Positions 18,201 to 24,897 of a stretch of DNA of 64,000 nt are shown one piece after another (the first letter of the stretch is position 1; the number at the start of each line of letters is the position of its first letter). The notes beneath the pieces are model-generated. The model saw only the letters and a program-made list of their open reading frames with translations. It searched no databases and was not told where the DNA came from. A program made the translations under genes and the position numbers. Location of the stretch: positions 248,001 to 312,000 of the forward strand of contig OZ253494.1 in assembly GCA_965262015.1 (NCBI GenBank). The letters run 5' to 3'. This DNA is from G965262015 sp965262015 (GTDB lineage: Bacteria > Spirochaetota > Leptospiria > Turneriellales > CBDBES01).

Positions 18201-18894
18201 ATTTTTATATTTCCCAAAAATTGCAACAGGCAACACCACTATTTTGCAAAAAATAGCTAATAACCCTTCAATCAAACCGCTTTCAGCCTTTATTCAATCA
18301 ATGCAACAGGGCGATATAAATTTAACCGCCCATTCATCTCAATTTTCCAATGAATTAACCTCTGTTAAACTGATGCGTGGTAGACATGTTGGGCAGTATA
18401 CAATCAAATATGAAATGGTAGATGAATATATTGTTGCAGGGTTTAAGACTGATAAAATCCAGCAAAATCAGGATAATAACTTTCTTATTTCTCAGCAAGT
18501 TACTGGGACCAATGATGCCAGGAGATTGCATTTTGCGGTGAAAGATAATAACAATGAGCGGCTACTGTGGGGAAATTCAGTGAATAAAACTCTACTTAAA
18601 AACCAAAGTGAAAACCACTATTTTATGGCTCTGCTAAACGCTAAATTTATGGATTGGTATTTTCGAATCACTTCATCCAATAATCATGTTCAAGGCTATG
18701 AAATAGAACAACTCCCCATCCCTAAAATATCAAAACCAGAACAACAGCCATTTATAGATTTAGTGGATAAAATTCTCACCGCCAAACAACATGGGCAAGA
18801 CACCAGCACACTAGAAACCGAAATAGATAAGATGGTTTACAAACTTTATGACCTCACTGAGGAGGAGATAAAAATTATTGAGGGTGAGAAATGA
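15241..18894 (+). CDS. Type IIG (Eco57I-like) restriction-modification enzyme
   Basis: The 1217-residue protein combines an N-terminal region of the kind that carries the nuclease, a helical connector, an adenine methyltransferase core (motif I DPAVGSGAYP at 509-518; motif IV NPPY at 843-846) and a C-terminal target-recognition domain. The length and order fit full-length Eco57I-class enzymes, which both cut and methylate DNA. I could not pinpoint a PD-(D/E)xK motif by eye. It appears intact and is the only complete RM gene in the island. Its last 170 codons exist a second time at 12036-12548. Its stop overlaps the next gene's ATG. Confidence 0.9.
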   Translation: MSLLLLKQTYNRDNYLDFLADKFKFSKNLAPISIENNDVKFFQRLGTITTHDDKELPVFEIYIKPNTQLSRNRVQLRNLVAKQIQTEDGALAVYIDADNQQWRFSFIAIEYSFSAEGIKKEQTASKRFTYLFGENTKTRTAEERFKKLNNQSTLQDLKEDFAVEALNKEFYDKLYRWYEKAHNQVTFPNDEKMENHIQTSLIRLLTRLLFIWFIKEKKLINPDLFNQEKLQNLIDYNQPSSFYKAILQNLFFATLNVEINKRDFRDEEDTQGANKDYGNQYRYRYHALVKNKGKWKSSFTETPFLNGGLFESLDKKLNEFVLDENNNTKKNSYGDQIINQEHKKLIDDWNANTRPEKAMIRMEGFSEHKKNPLKISNQLFFNNDENDLGLIDLFNQYQFTVEESTSLDIEVALDPELLGKVFENLLASSNPETGQQARKATGSFYTPREIVNYMVDESLKAYFYQHTDLTDKQINTLFDESEFTKQKNTLSKQQTITLIHAIDKLKILDPAVGSGAYPMGVLQRLVLILEKVDTENTHFKQQQIDKAQQIPDEASRTSAIAAIEQVFSQQNQHNAYGKKLMLIENCIYGVDIQPIAIQICKLRFFISLTVEQTPNQDKADNYTIKALPNLETKFIVANSLLPLGEMPTYMFKGKIEELQQQLAKIRHKHFSAKTLKTKHEYRNKDKQLRQELSQLLREDYQQNCVWAEAMKIVDTKTNKLIKNKKHYQNKIDGEKQRTFSSDNTNRASDKEQQNWQDKIIDLEENIASEKKIMLLISHHDESLKKKNIWGKAETTAKENAEKFYARVRKIANWDLYNQNAVADWFHLEWQFGVKNGFDIVIGNPPYAQVKRNVYAKTNFPYSQGIDKGKQNLYKLFVELSHNLCKNNGVATMIVQSSLMGDLSSAGTRQLLLDKTQLKHIIEFPKMATSRERQVFNSVTQGTCIYQFIKQSVDNCTIDISINNDSESIKKLIFSPIEKATIHTLYPKFLYFPKIATGNTTILQKIANNPSIKPLSAFIQSMQQGDINLTAHSSQFSNELTSVKLMRGRHVGQYTIKYEMVDEYIVAGFKTDKIQQNQDNNFLISQQVTGTNDARRLHFAVKDNNNERLLWGNSVNKTLLKNQSENHYFMALLNAKFMDWYFRITSSNNHVQGYEIEQLPIPKISKPEQQPFIDLVDKILTAKQHGQDTSTLETEIDKMVYKLYDLTEEEIKIIEGEK

Positions 18895-19343
18895 GTAAGC
18901 CCATTTACACCATTATTGGTGGGGTCAATGGTTTGGGTAAAACGACTTTTGCACTCGATTATCTGGTGAACAATGTTGCTTGCAAGTATTTTATCAACGC
19001 CGACTTAATTGCTGTTGGCTTGTCGCCCCTAGATTCAACTCAGCAATCAATAACCGCCAGTCGCCTGTTTTTACAACAAATTAAACAAGCCGTTATGCGT
19101 AAGAAAAATTTTGCCTTTGAAACTACTTTATCGGGTAGAAGTTACTTGAAGCTCATTCGTCAATTACAGGCAGATGATTGGTTTGTTGAGCTGATTTATC
19201 TCTACTTGCCGAGCGTGCAATTATCTATTGAGCGAGTTGCAGAAAGAGTTAAGCATGGCGGGCATGATATTGCACTAACATCTATGGATAGAACTAGTTG
19301 CAACTACGATTTGAGCCAACCGATGAGGCGTGCAAACTCGTAA
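18891..19343 (+). pseudogene. Zeta-toxin-like P-loop kinase, 3' end replaced
   Basis: The first ~128 residues are a P-loop kinase of the zeta-toxin-like family (IIGGVNGLGKTTFALDYL at residues 7-24; FINADLIAVGLSP; FAFETTLSGRSYLK), usually ~190-200 residues long. After VKHGGHDIAL the reading frame enters a 93-bp repeat that supplies an unrelated ending (TSMDRTSCNYDLSQPMRRANS). The same ending sits on the TIR gene at 23568, so the native C-terminus has been lost. Genes of this kind commonly follow type II RM genes. A more decayed copy lies at 24066. Confidence 0.8.
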
Positions 19344-19368
19344 GATGAAATAAAAATCATTGAGGAGG
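19276..19368 (+). repeat. 93-bp perfect direct repeat, copy 1
   Basis: Identical base for base to 23568-23660. It contains a 12-bp palindrome (TAGTTGCAACTA) and ends with the type IIG tail codons GATGAAATAAAAATC-ATTGAGGAGG. It truncates the zeta-like gene and contributes the stop codon. Confidence 0.95.
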
Positions 19369-19375
19369 CCGTAAT

Positions 19376-19516
19376 GATAAAAAAATAAAACAACTTTTAG
19401 AAATAAAAAAACTGGAAACTATCTACCAGCAAAAAATAACTTATTTGGATGAGCTAAAAAAGAGCATACTACAAAAGCATTTAACGGAGAATTATGATAA
19501 AAAAAATAAACATTAG
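19376..19516 (+). pseudogene. HsdS C-terminal relic (tail C)
   Basis: The frame reads KQLLEIKKLE and then YQQKITYLDELKKSILQKHL to a stop at 19514, the well-known C-terminal coiled-coil ending of type I specificity subunits (YQQKLxxLDELKKSxLxxAF). No target-recognition domain is left. It overlaps the ATG of the AAA gene (19494), as in natural hsdS-prrC-type operons. Confidence 0.82.
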
Positions 19517-21692
19517 TAACGTAGCGAGTTATAAAACTATAACTTCACTAGAAACTGATAAAAAGGTTAATCTAGTCTATGGGCTAAATGGCACGGGGAA
19601 AAGCATATTTTCTAATTTTTTATATGATAGAAATGATAATAAATACTCAGGTTGTTCTATTGAAGGCATAACAGATGAAGAAAATATATCGGTTTATAAT
19701 AAAAAATTTATCGATGAGTTTTTCTATGTGCCTGATAATTTAGAAGGAATTTTTACGCTATCAAAGGAAAATAAAGAAGCAGAGCAGAAAATATTAGAAA
19801 CGAAAAAAAAGAGAGATAAGTTAAATGAAAATAAAGAAGCTAAAGATAGTGAAATTAAGACAATAAACACAAGCATCGCTGAAAAGGAATCAACTTCTGA
19901 AAATAAAACATGGGAAATTAAAATTAATTATTCTGGCGGGGATAGAGTGTTAGATTTTTGTTTAGATGGTTTGAAAAAAGAACAAAAGAAACTTTTTAAC
20001 TATATTTTATCTATTCAGAAACCAACCACAGAACCCAGTAAAACAATAAAAGAACTTGAAAAAGATGTTCAATCTTTGCTCGGTAAGGATGCACAAAAAT
20101 ATTCCCCATTGTCAATTATTCAATTTTTTCAACATACAATAGAAACAGACGCTATTTTTCAAAAGGAAATTATTGGTAATGAGAATAGCACTTTTGCAGA
20201 TTTAATCAAAAAATTGAAAAATTCTGATTGGGTAAAAGAAGGGTTGGAATATTTGCCAAGTAAAATTGATAAAAATGGCAATCCTTGCCCTTTTTGCCAA
20301 AGCAATACAATTACAAACACCGTTGCTTCGGATATAAAAAGCTACTTTGATGAATCTTATAAAAAAGATCAAGATACTCTAAGACAATTATTATCAGACT
20401 ATGAGACTGCTATAAAATCAATTATATCTATTGAAATATACAAAACAAATCCGTTTGTTCTAGAGCAGGTAACTGAGATTGAAAACAAATACAATCAAGT
20501 TATTGAAGTTTTGAAATCTAACAAGAGTAAAATAGAGAAAAAAATTGAAAACCCTAGTCAAAGATTTTCCATTGAGAACTCAACAAAAGAGATTGAAACT
20601 TTTAATCAATTTATTAGAGGTATCAATAAAACAATTGATGAATACAATAAAAAATTAGACAATAAACAAAACGAATTAGAGAATATAAAAAAAATATTTT
20701 GGGATATTATGCGTTGGGATTATGACCAAATAATTTCATCGTATATCAAAGAGGAGCGTTCTTTTAAGGAAAAAAAATATTTGTTAGAAGAAGATGTAAG
20801 AATACTTAACGATGAGATTAAAAATCAAAATAATATCATTACACAAGAACAAAAAAAAACAACAAATATAGAAGATGCCATTGATAAGATAAATGGACGT
20901 TTAATAGATTTAGGCATTGATAGTTTTATTATAAAAAAAGATGTAGATAAGAAGAATTTTTACAAAATAGTAAGAGGCAATTCAGCAGATAAATTAGAAA
21001 CAAAAATATTCGAGACTCTAAGCGAGGGAGAAAAAATGATTATCACTTTTCTATACTTTGTTGAGTTATGCAAAGACAAAAAAATAAACTCTACGGAAAC
21101 AGGGCGAAAAGAGATAATAGTAATTGATGACCCCATTTCTAGTTTATCGCATATCTACATATTTAATATTGGGCAGTTGATAAAAACAGAATTCCTAAAT
21201 TCAAAGAATTATAAACAAGTATTTTTACTAACACATAATTTATATTTTTTCTATGAGTTAACTGATATAAATCATGAACGTAGAGAGGCTAATCAAAAAT
21301 TATTTCGATTAGTTAAAAACTCTGATGGTAGTCATTTTGATGAAATGAGATATGAGGAAATTCAAAACGATTATCACGCTTATTGGCAGATTATAAAAAA
21401 TGACGGGCAACCGCCTGCACTAATTGCAAACTGTATGAGAAATATTATTGAATACTTTTTTAATTTTATTGAAAAAGTGGATTTGAACGATGTTTTTCAA
21501 AAATCGGAATTGAAAGACAATAATAAATGTCAGGCTCTTTACAGATATATAAACAGAGAATCTCATTCTTCTGGTCAGAATATTTTTGATTCTAAAGAGT
21601 TCGATTACAATTACTTCAAAGAGGCTTTTAGTTTGGTGTTTAAGAAAAATGGCTATGAAAAGCATTATAATAAAATGATAAAGATAAAATAG
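19494..21692 (+). CDS. PrrC/RloC-like AAA ATPase with C-terminal HEPN-type nuclease
   Basis: The 732-residue protein has Walker A GLNGTGKS (30-37), a coiled-coil region with a CPFC pair (265-268) that may form a zinc hook, an ABC-type signature LSEGEK (509-514) and Walker B IDDPISSLS with D545/D546. The C-terminus has MRNIIE (R649, E653) and RYINRESH (H691), that is an RxxxE...H arrangement plus an R-x6-H HEPN motif, as in the anticodon nucleases PrrC and RloC. It lies between hsdS and hsdR relics, where prrC is found. Likely an abortive-infection tRNA nuclease held silent by a type I system (inference); here that system is gone. Confidence 0.8.
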   Translation: MIKKINISNVASYKTITSLETDKKVNLVYGLNGTGKSIFSNFLYDRNDNKYSGCSIEGITDEENISVYNKKFIDEFFYVPDNLEGIFTLSKENKEAEQKILETKKKRDKLNENKEAKDSEIKTINTSIAEKESTSENKTWEIKINYSGGDRVLDFCLDGLKKEQKKLFNYILSIQKPTTEPSKTIKELEKDVQSLLGKDAQKYSPLSIIQFFQHTIETDAIFQKEIIGNENSTFADLIKKLKNSDWVKEGLEYLPSKIDKNGNPCPFCQSNTITNTVASDIKSYFDESYKKDQDTLRQLLSDYETAIKSIISIEIYKTNPFVLEQVTEIENKYNQVIEVLKSNKSKIEKKIENPSQRFSIENSTKEIETFNQFIRGINKTIDEYNKKLDNKQNELENIKKIFWDIMRWDYDQIISSYIKEERSFKEKKYLLEEDVRILNDEIKNQNNIITQEQKKTTNIEDAIDKINGRLIDLGIDSFIIKKDVDKKNFYKIVRGNSADKLETKIFETLSEGEKMIITFLYFVELCKDKKINSTETGRKEIIVIDDPISSLSHIYIFNIGQLIKTEFLNSKNYKQVFLLTHNLYFFYELTDINHERREANQKLFRLVKNSDGSHFDEMRYEEIQNDYHAYWQIIKNDGQPPALIANCMRNIIEYFFNFIEKVDLNDVFQKSELKDNNKCQALYRYINRESHSSGQNIFDSKEFDYNYFKEAFSLVFKKNGYEKHYNKMIKIK

Positions 21693-21789
21693 CCAAAGGA
21701 AAAACTCATTGACATCTTGATAAAGAAAGATACAAGCCAAAAAATCAAAGTTTACTTATATCTTTGAGCAAAAAAACATAAAAAATAGC

Positions 21790-22335
21790 ATGATGAATGA
21801 AACCCAAACCAGAGCAGAATTGATTGAGCCCAAGCTCAAAGCTAGCGGTTGGGGTGTTGTTGCTGGTGCCAAGATTTTGCGTGAGCATAAGATTACCGAT
21901 GGTAGGATACAGGTGGGCGGTAGTAGAGGCAAGGTATTAAAAGCCGATTATGTGCTAGTGTATAAGGGTATCAAACTAACAGTAGTGGAGGCGAAGAGGG
22001 CGAGCTTGGCAGTGAGCGAGGGTGTGCAGCAAGCAAAAAACTATGCCAAAAGATTAAATGCAGTGATTGCCTACGCTACCAACGGTAGTGAGATTTATAG
22101 TATCTGTATGCAAATAGGCACAGAGGCTCTAGTGGAGGATTTTCTAAGCCCAGATAAAATGTGGAGCAAGGCATATCCTAAGGATATATCAAGTAAACAA
22201 GCCGAGTATTGGCAAGACAAATTTACATGAGTACCTTTTGAGAATAAAAGCGACACCTTGCAACTGTGATACTATCAGGAGATTGCTATTAGAAATACTC
22301 TACAAGCTATAGTGCAAAGTAAAAAGCGTATTTTG
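21790..22335 (+). pseudogene. HsdR (type I restriction subunit) N-terminal fragment
   Basis: The first 146 codons are the nuclease domain of HsdR (AELIEPKLKASGWGV; KADYVLVYKGIKLTVVEAKR with the D...E-x-K active site). After an in-frame TGA the same frame continues VPFENKSDTLQL, another stop, then YYQEIAIRNTLQAIVQSKKR, the segment just before the HsdR helicase Walker A. Homology ends there, where a type IIG tail relic begins. The motor and C-terminal domains are missing, so type I restriction by this locus is not possible. Confidence 0.88.
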
Positions 22336-22352
22336 TATAAATAAATAAAACA

Positions 22353-22448
22353 GCGGTCAAGCATATTGAAATCCAAATAGATAAGATGGTTTATCAGCTT
22401 TACCGCCTCACGGCTGATGAAATAAAAATCATTGAGGGTGTAAAATAA
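22353..22448 (+). pseudogene. Type IIG 3' tail relic
   Basis: In-frame codons read AVKHIEIQIDK then MVYQLYRLTADEIKIIEGVK and stop, a copy of the type IIG ending. It is fused directly to the broken hsdR. About 95 bp of noncoding DNA follow before the partner gene of the TIR protein. Confidence 0.8.
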
Positions 22449-22543
22449 TTTTTGTTAGATTTGGACTTGACAGATTATAATCAAGCATAACCGTACAATC
22501 TTTAGCACTAGGATTAGTTATCTACAATGGAGGAGAAACTTAA

Positions 22544-23014
22544 ATGAAATTGAGTGAATGGCTGGGAAAGCGGGGTATGACATCTCTCAAAATTAAAACC
22601 TCATTCTTGGAAATGGAGTTCAAGCCATCTGAACCAGATAAAAAAGCCGCTTGGGACATGTACATAGAGTTGCTTACTCGAATTACAACACAAGTGCTTG
22701 GTGATTACGATGGAGACGAACAAACAGCATTAACCAGTATTTATTCTATATTCCCTACCACGCAATCTATAATTAAGGATAATGGCAGGGAGTGTATAGA
22801 GTTTACAAAACTTGCAATAGTTGTGTTGAACCAAATAGTGAGGCCATTTACAGCAAAATGGCACAAGATCTCCATTGAAACAGGTTTTAATGACTCTGAT
22901 GTATGCAAGCAATTTAGGAATGAACTCCAAGACCTTCAAAAAGTATTAAATACCTACACAGTTATGTTAGCTGATATGGCTGGTGTTGAAGACCTGACCA
23001 ATCTCGAGGAATAA
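22544..23014 (+). CDS. Conserved partner protein of the TIR gene, function unknown
   Basis: The 156-residue soluble, mainly helical protein has a GGAGG Shine-Dalgarno ahead of the ATG. It begins with a short basic segment, then TSFLEMEFKPSEPDKKAAWD and an alpha-helical body ending ADMAGVEDLTNLEE. I have the impression of a family that occurs next to TIR-domain genes but cannot name it. Its stop is 3 bp from the TIR start, so the two are translationally linked and probably act together. Confidence 0.65.
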   Translation: MKLSEWLGKRGMTSLKIKTSFLEMEFKPSEPDKKAAWDMYIELLTRITTQVLGDYDGDEQTALTSIYSIFPTTQSIIKDNGRECIEFTKLAIVVLNQIVRPFTAKWHKISIETGFNDSDVCKQFRNELQDLQKVLNTYTVMLADMAGVEDLTNLEE

Positions 23015-23017
23015 AAT

Positions 23018-23635
23018 ATGAAAAAAATCAGACACAAAGTATTCATAAGTTATCATCATGCTAATGACCAAAAATACAAGGAATATCTTTTACGGCTTAA
23101 TGAACATGGCGATATATTTATAGATGCTTCGGTAGATACTGGTGACGTAAACGAAGAATTATCTGATCAAGGTATACGTCGACTTATACGAGATGATTAC
23201 TTGCGAGACTCAACAGTAACCATTGTTCTTGTTGGAACTGAAACAAAGAATAGAAAACATGTTGATTGGGAAATATACTCAAGCATGTTTGATGGGACTG
23301 TAAACAAAAAATCCGGTGTGCTTGTTATTCAATTACCTACTACGAACTGCACAGAATGTATAGCTGCGCATGGAGATCATGAGAAAGCCATCATCTACCC
23401 CAATAGTAATTGGGTCAATATTGATACCAAAGCTGAATATGAGTCAAAGTATCCATATATGCCTGATAGAATAATTGATAATTTATTACAATCTGGAGCC
23501 AAGATTTCCATAACTAATTGGGATAAAGTCATTGATAATGTTAAAAATTTATGTTTTTTGATTGATGTAACATCTATGGATAGAACTAGTTGCAACTACG
23601 ATTTGAGCCAACCGATGAGGCGTGCAAACTCGTAA
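23018..23635 (+). CDS. TIR-like domain protein (ThsB-type), 3' end replaced
   Basis: The protein begins with a TIR-like core (HKVFISYHHAND from residue 6; later STVTIVLVGTETKNRKHVDW), the MTH538/DUF1863 form found in Thoeris ThsB proteins. E85 in HVDWEIYSS is a candidate catalytic glutamate. Such proteins make a cyclic ADP-ribose-type signal from NAD+ on phage infection. The natural C-terminus is cut at LIDV by the 93-bp repeat. The TIR fold itself looks complete, so activity cannot be excluded. No ThsA-like effector is visible in the window. Confidence 0.75.
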   Translation: MKKIRHKVFISYHHANDQKYKEYLLRLNEHGDIFIDASVDTGDVNEELSDQGIRRLIRDDYLRDSTVTIVLVGTETKNRKHVDWEIYSSMFDGTVNKKSGVLVIQLPTTNCTECIAAHGDHEKAIIYPNSNWVNIDTKAEYESKYPYMPDRIIDNLLQSGAKISITNWDKVIDNVKNLCFLIDVTSMDRTSCNYDLSQPMRRANS

Positions 23636-23660
23636 GATGAAATAAAAATCATTGAGGAGG
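23568..23660 (+). repeat. 93-bp perfect direct repeat, copy 2
   Basis: Identical to 19276-19368. It supplies the last 20 codons of the TIR gene, and its final GAGGAGG serves as the Shine-Dalgarno of the next gene (ATG at 23665). The pair of repeats encloses the HsdS relic, PrrC-like gene, HsdR fragment and TIR pair, 4.29 kb per unit. Confidence 0.95.
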
Positions 23661-23664
23661 AATA

Positions 23665-24012
23665 ATGACAGAACTTGTAATTCTAGGTGTAGCAGAAATA
23701 GCTATCTTTGCACCGGTAATATTCTTGATTTATAAATACTTTGACAAGAAAAATAGAGAACAACAGCAAAGGGAATTTAAGTATTTTTATCAACTGGTAA
23801 AGGACTTAGTTGAACCAGAGAAGGGTCAAGACATGTATCTTGATCGACAAACAGCGATTATATTTGAATTAAGAAATTTCAAAAGATACCATGAATATTC
23901 ACTCAGGATGTTGAAAGGATTTCTCAAGGATGAACAACGATGGAAAAAAGATAGATATATCGAAGAAATTAAACTTACAATAAGTTTTATTGAAAAAAAA
24001 ATCAGCGGATAA
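23665..24012 (+). CDS. Small membrane-anchored protein, function unknown
   Basis: The 115-residue protein has one N-terminal membrane segment (about residues 3-23, ELVILGVAEIAIFAPVIFLI) and a charged helical cytosolic domain. The start is fixed by GAGGAGG 5 bp upstream, supplied by the 93-bp repeat. A remnant of the same gene's first codons lies at 15090-15125. The function is unknown; co-occurrence in the island suggests a defence-associated accessory protein. Confidence 0.6.
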   Translation: MTELVILGVAEIAIFAPVIFLIYKYFDKKNREQQQREFKYFYQLVKDLVEPEKGQDMYLDRQTAIIFELRNFKRYHEYSLRMLKGFLKDEQRWKKDRYIEEIKLTISFIEKKISG

Positions 24013-24036
24013 AAAAAATGATTAATCATCTAATCT

Positions 24037-24225
24037 CACGAAATAAAAATCATTGAGAATATAAAATGAAACAAGCCGTTTGCACCATTATTGCTAAAAT
24101 GGTGGAGGTAGAACAATTTTAGCACATGCTTATTAGGCGAAGAATATTGATTGCAAATGTTTTGTTAATGTCAATTTGATCGCTACTAGCTTGTTGCCTC
24201 TTAATCCAAATCAGCAAAAATAACT
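24037..24225 (+). pseudogene. Type IIG tail end plus decayed zeta-like kinase
   Basis: The frame HEIKIIENIK ends in TGA overlapping an ATG at 24066 that begins a broken copy of the zeta-like kinase (KQAVCTIIAK; then, with frameshifts, NIDCKCFVNVNLIAT and LLPLNPNQQ). The P-loop is destroyed and stops occur in every stretch. It repeats the 18891 arrangement (RM tail then zeta-like gene) and directly abuts the 3' end of nth. Confidence 0.75.
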
Positions 24226-24231
24226 GCCAGT

Positions 24232-24888
24232 TTAGACTATATTTTGGGATGCTGAAGGACAAATATCTTGCATGATACAATCCTTACATACTGGATTTTG
24301 TGATTTACAAAATTTTCTTCCTAAAAATATTAAGTATAAAGGTAGGTCTTTCCAATATTTTTTTGGCAAGAAAGACATGAGATCTTTTTCAATTGTTTCG
24401 GGGCTTGTCTTAGAGGTAAGGCCTAGACGTTGTGTTATACGACGAACATGTGTATCCACTACAATTCCTGGTGTTTTATTAAAAGCAACTGCCATTATAA
24501 CATTGGCTGTTTTTCTACCAATTCCTGGTAGTTGAGTTAAAATACTAAAATCATCTGGTATTTTACCATTATATTCTTTAACTAGTATATTAGCTAATTT
24601 TTTTAAATTGCGTGCTTTATTTTTGTAAAAACCAGTGGAATAGACAATTTCTTCCAGTCTAGAAAGGGTAATTTTGTCTAAAGTAAACATATCAGGACAT
24701 TCAGTAAAAAGTAGTTTTGTCACTATATTTACACGGATATCTGTACATTGTGCAGATAAGATCACTGCCATAGATAATTGTTCTACACTATTGTGCTCTA
24801 GAGGGGGCTCTGCTTTACCAAAATAATTGTCTAGTCTGTTAAAGACGATGCCTAAGTAGGGTTCTTTACGATAATTCCTAGCAGTCAT
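24232..24888 (-). CDS. nth: Endonuclease III
   Basis: The 218-residue DNA glycosylase/AP lyase removes oxidised pyrimidines. It has the helix-hairpin-helix LPGIGRKTANVIM with the catalytic Lys, the HhH-GPD aspartate (VDTHVRR) and the [4Fe-4S] loop CKSQNPVCKDCIMQDIC (C-x6-C-x2-C-x5-C). Length is normal. Its 3' end is the insertion site of the accessory island, and its last ~59 codons are duplicated in decayed form at 6038-6217. It lies 9 bp downstream of tilS. Confidence 0.95.
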   Translation of the reverse strand: MTARNYRKEPYLGIVFNRLDNYFGKAEPPLEHNSVEQLSMAVILSAQCTDIRVNIVTKLLFTECPDMFTLDKITLSRLEEIVYSTGFYKNKARNLKKLANILVKEYNGKIPDDFSILTQLPGIGRKTANVIMAVAFNKTPGIVVDTHVRRITQRLGLTSKTSPETIEKDLMSFLPKKYWKDLPLYLIFLGRKFCKSQNPVCKDCIMQDICPSASQNIV

Positions 24889-24897
24889 AAGTCATCA

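Larger units (their letters stand above)
6218..24231. mobile_element. Accessory (defence) island inserted at the 3' end of nth
   Basis: About 18 kb of restriction, defence-type and relic genes lies between the intact nth gene and the displaced copy of its 3' end. This is the arrangement left when an element inserts in a gene's 3' end and restores that gene. Base composition shifts visibly from gene to gene: the helicase and type IIG genes are richer in G+C, the PHP-AAA gene very AT-rich. I find no integrase, transposase or relaxase gene inside, so mobility is inferred from structure only. Confidence 0.7.

Noticed and set aside
19276..19368. Integron attC site
   Set aside because: The repeat has a 12-bp palindrome but no GTTRRRY/RYYYAAC core pair, and there is no integron integrase in the window.
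6218..24231. Prophage or conjugative element
   Set aside because: No integrase, capsid, terminase, relaxase or transfer gene was seen in this stretch; the content is restriction and defence-type genes only.
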